From the NCBI GenBank assembly GCA_013286645.1, contig JABDFJ010000002.1, positions 1 to 64,000 on the forward strand: DNA of 64,000 nucleotides. The letters run 5' to 3'. Shown here in pieces: positions 59,230 through 64,000 of this stretch (its first letter is position 1; each line of letters starts with the position of its first letter). Both the position numbers and the translations under genes were made by a program. Below the pieces are notes generated by a model, which did not search any database, was not told where the DNA came from, and was given only the letters and a program-made list of their open reading frames with translations. The DNA comes from Chlamydiota bacterium. Lineage in GTDB: Bacteria; Chlamydiota; Chlamydiia; Chlamydiales; Parachlamydiaceae.

Positions 59230-61116
59230 ATGTGGAAATATCCAGTAGACTATGATGTCATAGTAATGGGCGCAGGCCATGCAGGATGCGAAGCTGCTTT
59301 AGCTTCGGCTCGCATGGGCCTGCGTACTCTTTTATTGACTATGTCACTAGATACCATTGCTAAAATGAGTTGCAATCCTGCTGTTGGTGGAATCGCCAAA
59401 GGGCATATGGTCCGTGAGATCGATGCTCTAGGTGGTGACATGGGCAAGGTTACTGACAGCACAGGCATTCAGTTTCGTATGCTTAATGAAACTAAAGGTC
59501 CTGCTGTATGGGCCCCTCGGGCTCAAGCCGATAAAATGGCTTATCAAAATGCGATGAAACATCGCGTTGAAAAAACTCCCAATCTAGAAGTAAAACAAGG
59601 GACGATCGAAGATTTGCTGGTGCAAAACGATCGAATCACTGGCGTGACAACAAAGGAAGGGATTCTATACCATACCAAAGCGTTGGTTATTTCTTCCGGC
59701 ACGTTCATGCGCGGTCTGCTTCATATTGGTGAGACAAATTATTCCGGAGGGCGCGCAGGCGACCAGCCAGCGATAGGCTTGTCAGCTAGTTTAGAAAAGC
59801 ATGGCTTAAAATTAGGCCGCCTCAAAACAGGCACCCCCCCACGAATTAATCGCAGATCGATCGATTTTTCCCTGACCGAAGAACAGGTCGGTGATGCTGG
59901 CGTTCATTTCTCCTACGACTACGAAGATGATGGCATTCAACGCCTGCCACAAATCTCTTGTTATATCACCTATACCACGCAAAAAACTAAAGACATCATC
60001 TTAGCAAATATCCACCGGTCCCCCATGTATTCCGGAAAAATCACAGGGATTGGTCCGCGCTATTGTCCTTCCATTGAAGATAAAGTCGTGCGCTTTGCTG
60101 ATAAAGAAAGACATCAGATCTTTTTAGAACCAGAAGGCCTAAATACAGAAGAAGTCTATGTCAACGGCATTTCCTCTTCTCTCCCTTTTGATGTGCAACT
60201 CGATGTGATTCGCAGCATTCCGGCCCTAAGTAAAGCCGAAATCATGCGTCCAGCCTACGCCATTGAATATGATTATGTTTCCAGTGGTCAGTTGCTGCCA
60301 TCATTGGAATGTAAGACGATTGAGGGCTTATTTCTAGCTGGACAGATCAATGGAACCTCAGGTTATGAAGAAGCCGCCGGGCAAGGTCTCATCGCTGGCA
60401 TCAATGCCGCAAACCGCGTTCTAGGAAAGCCACCGTTCATTCTGAAGCGTTCAGAAGCGTATATTGGGGTGATGATCGACGATCTTATCACAAAAACACT
60501 GGATGAGCCTTACCGCATGTTTACCAGCAGGGCGGAGCACCGTTTGCTTTTAAGACAGGACAACGCAGATCTCCGTTTGCGTCGCTACGGATATGAATTG
60601 GGACTGATCGATAGTGAACGCTATGCGCGTTTGCAGCGCAAAGAGCGGATCATCGCCGAAGAGACAGAGCGTTTGCAAAAGATTTTCAAACAGTGGAATG
60701 GCAAAGGATACACGCTAGCTCAATTGTTATGCAGGCCTGAGGTCACTTACGCTTCTTTATCGAGCATTTATCCTGATGTGATCAACGATTATGGGGCAGA
60801 CATCAATTTTCAGATCGAGCTTGGTTTGAAATATGCCGGCTACATTGAAAGACAAAATACAGAAGTGGCCAAGCTTTCACACATTGAAAATATTCGTGTC
60901 CCTCAGAATTTTGACTACACAAACCTCCAGGGATTGCGTTTAGAAGCTAGGCAGAAGTTAGATAAGTTAAAGCCTGAAAACTTAGGCCAGGCCTCACGTA
61001 TTTCAGGAGTATCTCCAGCCGATATTTCTGTGCTGATGATCGCAATCACCCGCGCAACTAAACTGAATGAGCCTAAGGAAGAAAATACTACAGAAGGCGA
61101 TGAAGATCTCCCTTAA
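59230..61116 (+). CDS. mnmG: tRNA uridine-5-carboxymethylaminomethyl(34) synthesis enzyme MnmG
   Basis: YDVIVMGAGHAGCEAALASARMG; GQINGTSGYEEAAGQGLIAGINA. Confidence 0.98.
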   Translation: MWKYPVDYDVIVMGAGHAGCEAALASARMGLRTLLLTMSLDTIAKMSCNPAVGGIAKGHMVREIDALGGDMGKVTDSTGIQFRMLNETKGPAVWAPRAQADKMAYQNAMKHRVEKTPNLEVKQGTIEDLLVQNDRITGVTTKEGILYHTKALVISSGTFMRGLLHIGETNYSGGRAGDQPAIGLSASLEKHGLKLGRLKTGTPPRINRRSIDFSLTEEQVGDAGVHFSYDYEDDGIQRLPQISCYITYTTQKTKDIILANIHRSPMYSGKITGIGPRYCPSIEDKVVRFADKERHQIFLEPEGLNTEEVYVNGISSSLPFDVQLDVIRSIPALSKAEIMRPAYAIEYDYVSSGQLLPSLECKTIEGLFLAGQINGTSGYEEAAGQGLIAGINAANRVLGKPPFILKRSEAYIGVMIDDLITKTLDEPYRMFTSRAEHRLLLRQDNADLRLRRYGYELGLIDSERYARLQRKERIIAEETERLQKIFKQWNGKGYTLAQLLCRPEVTYASLSSIYPDVINDYGADINFQIELGLKYAGYIERQNTEVAKLSHIENIRVPQNFDYTNLQGLRLEARQKLDKLKPENLGQASRISGVSPADISVLMIAITRATKLNEPKEENTTEGDEDLP

Positions 61117-61125
61117 TATTGCTCC

Positions 61126-61878
61126 ATGATTCCACTTTCTCTTGTCATTTCAGAAAACGTTCCTATCTTTGAGCAGTTGCAACTCGAAGAGGCACTCTTA
61201 CGTGCGGATCAACGCAATTGGTGCTTAATAAACATCGGCACTCCACCAGCTATTGTAATGGGAATTTCTGGTAAGCCAGAAGTTTTAATAGACGCACACA
61301 CCTTTAACGAACTCCCGATACCCCTCATCCGTCGCTTCAGTGGCGGAGGAACAGTGATTGTCGATGGACATACTGTCTTTGTAACGTGGATCTTTAATGC
61401 AGAAACGATCGACGTGGCTTGTTGTCCCCAAAAAATTCACCGCTGGACAGAAAAATTTTATCAACAAGCTTTACCGACACTCGATATGCAGTTGGTCGAA
61501 AATGATTATGTCATGGCAGGACGCAAATTTGGGGGCAATGCCCAGTACCTTTGCAAAGGGCGGTGGTTACATCATAGTTCGTTGCTATGGGATTATGATC
61601 CTGCGATGATGCAGTATTTACTGATGCCACCAAAGGTACCTTCGTATCGCCAAGGGCGCCAACATGACGATTTTTTGTGTCGTTTGCGCGATCACATCCC
61701 AGAAAAATCGCTTGTGGTACAGCAGATACAGCAATCTATTCGAGAATGTTTCTTAGTGCACGATGTGAACAAGGAGGAACTACAAAAGATTAAGTGCCTT
61801 CCCCATCGGCAAGCCACCCAGCAGGTCTCTTTTGAAAAAAAGACCACTGAGGGGATTTGGGACAGAGCTATCAACTAG
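61126..61878 (+). CDS. lplA: Lipoate-protein ligase A family protein
   Basis: IRRFSGGGTVIVDGHTVFVTWIF; follows mnmG. Confidence 0.88.
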   Translation: MIPLSLVISENVPIFEQLQLEEALLRADQRNWCLINIGTPPAIVMGISGKPEVLIDAHTFNELPIPLIRRFSGGGTVIVDGHTVFVTWIFNAETIDVACCPQKIHRWTEKFYQQALPTLDMQLVENDYVMAGRKFGGNAQYLCKGRWLHHSSLLWDYDPAMMQYLLMPPKVPSYRQGRQHDDFLCRLRDHIPEKSLVVQQIQQSIRECFLVHDVNKEELQKIKCLPHRQATQQVSFEKKTTEGIWDRAIN

Positions 61879-62045
61879 GCTTATAAAGGTGGGTTAACTT
61901 CCTAAAGTTCCAGATCGTAGGCACTTGGCCCAGAAGCTTTTCCTTCAGCGTCGTCATCCCCTTACTAGTTAATTTTCGTTGATCGGCTTTTGGTGTCACC
62001 AAGTATCCATCTCAGTAGTCAAAACAGTTTAGACCCCTTCGCTTC

Positions 62046-62123
62046 AAAAAGGCCCTAAAAGGTCTAAGGAGCACTGTCGTTTAGTCCTTTAGGTCGTTTT
62101 GGTCCTTTAGGTCCTTTTTCTAG
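62046..62123. repeat. GGTCCTTTAGG-family element (matches 23965-24005)
   Basis: AGTCCTTTAGGTCGTTTTGGTCCTTTAGGTCCTTTTTCTAG. Confidence 0.85.
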
Positions 62124-62266
62124 TCGAGTTTTTTACGCTCAGCTAAAAAAGGCCTAGCATATATTTAGGTAGTTAAATTATAACGCAAGGCAAAAAGTTT
62201 TGCAAGTCTACTTATGAGCGGTATATCGATTATTAAATAATATTTTATTGAGTTGGGTTTGTTTGT

Positions 62267-63334
62267 ATGTTATCAAATTTTTTACTCCGCTTTCTTATAT
62301 GTTGCGGCATGCTATTGAGTTTTTCTATCGTAGAGGCCGAAGTTAGTCAGACAGCTAATTCTAGGCCTTTGAATATTAATCTTATCTCAACTCGAAATGG
62401 CAAAGGATTGCAGATTGATCAAAACATTTTGCTAAAAGCTTTATCAAAATTAGGACATCGCGTTCTATGTTTGGAGCTTTTTGCTGGGGTTCCTGAGGCC
62501 CGGCATGCTGATATCAACATTTTTCTACAGTTTATTGATCCCGAGCTTTTTTCCATCGCAGATAGCAACTGGTTGATTCCTAATCCCGAATGGTACACCC
62601 AAGACTTGGCGCTTTTAGAGCATATTGATTTGGTTTTATGTAAAACAGGACATGCGATCAATATCTTTGCTGATCTTGGAAGTAAGACCTACTTTCTCGG
62701 ATTTACCAGCAGGGATTGTATTGAGCGCGATTATGATAAGGATTATACCACCTTCTTTCATCTAGCAGGCGGCAGCTTACAAAAAGGCACTGCCACCATA
62801 ATGGATGTCTGGAAGAATAGCCCTAGTTTAGGCAAACTCTTTGTGCTTCATCATATGCCCAAGCCCGCTGAGGCAGCAAAACTCAAAAATCTAAAATGGA
62901 TAAATACCTATTTGCCATTTGAAGATGTACGCGCCTTACAAAATCAGTGTGGGATTCATCTATGCTTAAGTGAAGCTGAAGGCTTCGGTCACTATATCAT
63001 GGAAGGCATGTCTACAGGTGCTGTCGTTATCACCACAGATGCACCGCCCATGAATGAGTTGATCACAGATAAGCGTTGCCTCGTGCCTTATAAGAAGCAA
63101 GCTGCACAGAATCTAGCTACAAATTACTATGTCGACTCCGCAGCCTTTGCCAACACGCTAAACAACCTCTTGAAGCTACCACAAAGCGAACTCGAGAAAA
63201 TTGGGCAGTCCAACCGATCTAATTTTCTTATCAGAGACGCCATGTTTTTGAAAAGGTTCGATACCCTGCTAAAGGAATATTGCAATCAGCCTTCCAGGAA
63301 GTTTAATCCCTCAAACGTTTCAGTAGGTAAATGA
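62267..63334 (+). CDS. Exported glycosyltransferase (group 1/GT4-like)
   Basis: Signal-like N terminus FLLRFLICCGMLLSFSIVEAEV; HLCLSEAEGFGHYIMEGMSTGAVVITTDAPPMNELI. Confidence 0.82.
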   Translation: MLSNFLLRFLICCGMLLSFSIVEAEVSQTANSRPLNINLISTRNGKGLQIDQNILLKALSKLGHRVLCLELFAGVPEARHADINIFLQFIDPELFSIADSNWLIPNPEWYTQDLALLEHIDLVLCKTGHAINIFADLGSKTYFLGFTSRDCIERDYDKDYTTFFHLAGGSLQKGTATIMDVWKNSPSLGKLFVLHHMPKPAEAAKLKNLKWINTYLPFEDVRALQNQCGIHLCLSEAEGFGHYIMEGMSTGAVVITTDAPPMNELITDKRCLVPYKKQAAQNLATNYYVDSAAFANTLNNLLKLPQSELEKIGQSNRSNFLIRDAMFLKRFDTLLKEYCNQPSRKFNPSNVSVGK

Positions 63335-63365
63335 GTGAATGGTTGTACAAGTTAAGGAAGTGAAG

Positions 63366-64000
63366 ATGTTAATGCGTTTTGTTTTTTTTGCAATAGCCCT
63401 GCTGTGGACCTTATTTATTCCTCCCACTCTTTCTGCAAGGCAGTTGACGATCAATGTGATCGGCGGAAGTAATGGTGTGGGCTTAGATGCCGATAAGTTA
63501 ATTATGAAACGGGAACTTGAAGCCTTAGGGTATATTGTCAATACCCTACAGCTAAAGGCCGAAGAGGAGCCTCAAAAAGCTGATATTAACATTTTTTTCC
63601 AAAACGTCGGACCGAAGTACTTTCATCATGCTACATTGAATTGGTTTGTCCCCAATCCAGAATGTTGTCGTGTGGAGGATGAAATTTTAAATCAATTCGA
63701 TTTGATTTTATGCCGGACGAAAGAAGTTGAGCGCATTTTTCTTAAAAAAAAGATGAAAACCTATTTTCTGGGGTTCACCAGCGTTGATTGTTATCTAAAG
63801 AATGTAAAAAAGAACTTCTCAAAGTTTTTTCATCTTGGCGGGCGCAGCAAAGCAAAGAGCACAGGCATTGTTTTTGACCTTTGGAAAGCAAATGGGTCTT
63901 TAGGTTTTCTCACCATCGTTAGAGATAAGCCTGCGCCCATAGGAGCGGCAAGTCTGCATCACCTGAAATGGATTGGCAAGCATATACCAAAGCACGAATT
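63366..64000 (+). CDS. Paralogue of the preceding exported glycosyltransferase, truncated by the window end
   Basis: MLMRFVFFAIALLWTLFIPPTLSARQLTINVIGGSNGVGLDADKLIMKRELEALGY...TYFLGFTSVDCY; not in the ORF track because it is open-ended. Confidence 0.82.
   Translation, partial: MLMRFVFFAIALLWTLFIPPTLSARQLTINVIGGSNGVGLDADKLIMKRELEALGYIVNTLQLKAEEEPQKADINIFFQNVGPKYFHHATLNWFVPNPECCRVEDEILNQFDLILCRTKEVERIFLKKKMKTYFLGFTSVDCYLKNVKKNFSKFFHLGGRSKAKSTGIVFDLWKANGSLGFLTIVRDKPAPIGAASLHHLKWIGKHIPKHE

Overview
This 64 kb window looks like a chromosomal segment of an environmental, amoeba-associated type Chlamydiota. The basis is gene content and gene order that I recognise from memory: dksA-nrdR, rpsJ-fusA-rpsG-rpsL, dxr-rseP, nth-mnmE, sdhC-sdhA-sdhB, glmM-glmS, mnmG-lplA and oppD-oppF. 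About half of the window is housekeeping. The rest is lineage-specific: exported low-complexity proteins, a eukaryotic-like protein tyrosine phosphatase with a duplicated 92-aa C-terminal module, exported glycosyltransferase-like paralogues, a WXXGXW-repeat protein, and a toxin-rich stretch after a tRNA-Ser gene (three Fic proteins plus HEPN/MNT).

The most unusual structure is intergenic. There are at least a dozen palindromic elements whose arms are built from short iterated words: GGGCAC, TGGACTGAA, GGACCTAAA, CGCGAAGNN, GGCTAAAGG, CACAGAGG and others. Many abut stop codons, several recur at distant loci, and some are nested inside each other. One family has a shared ~25-bp terminal repeat (CATCACAAATTAGAGT) and looks like a MITE. 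A double-domain Y1 (IS200/REP-associated type) transposase flanked by ~108-bp inverted repeats is also present. Everything here was read by eye; no database or folding computation was run.
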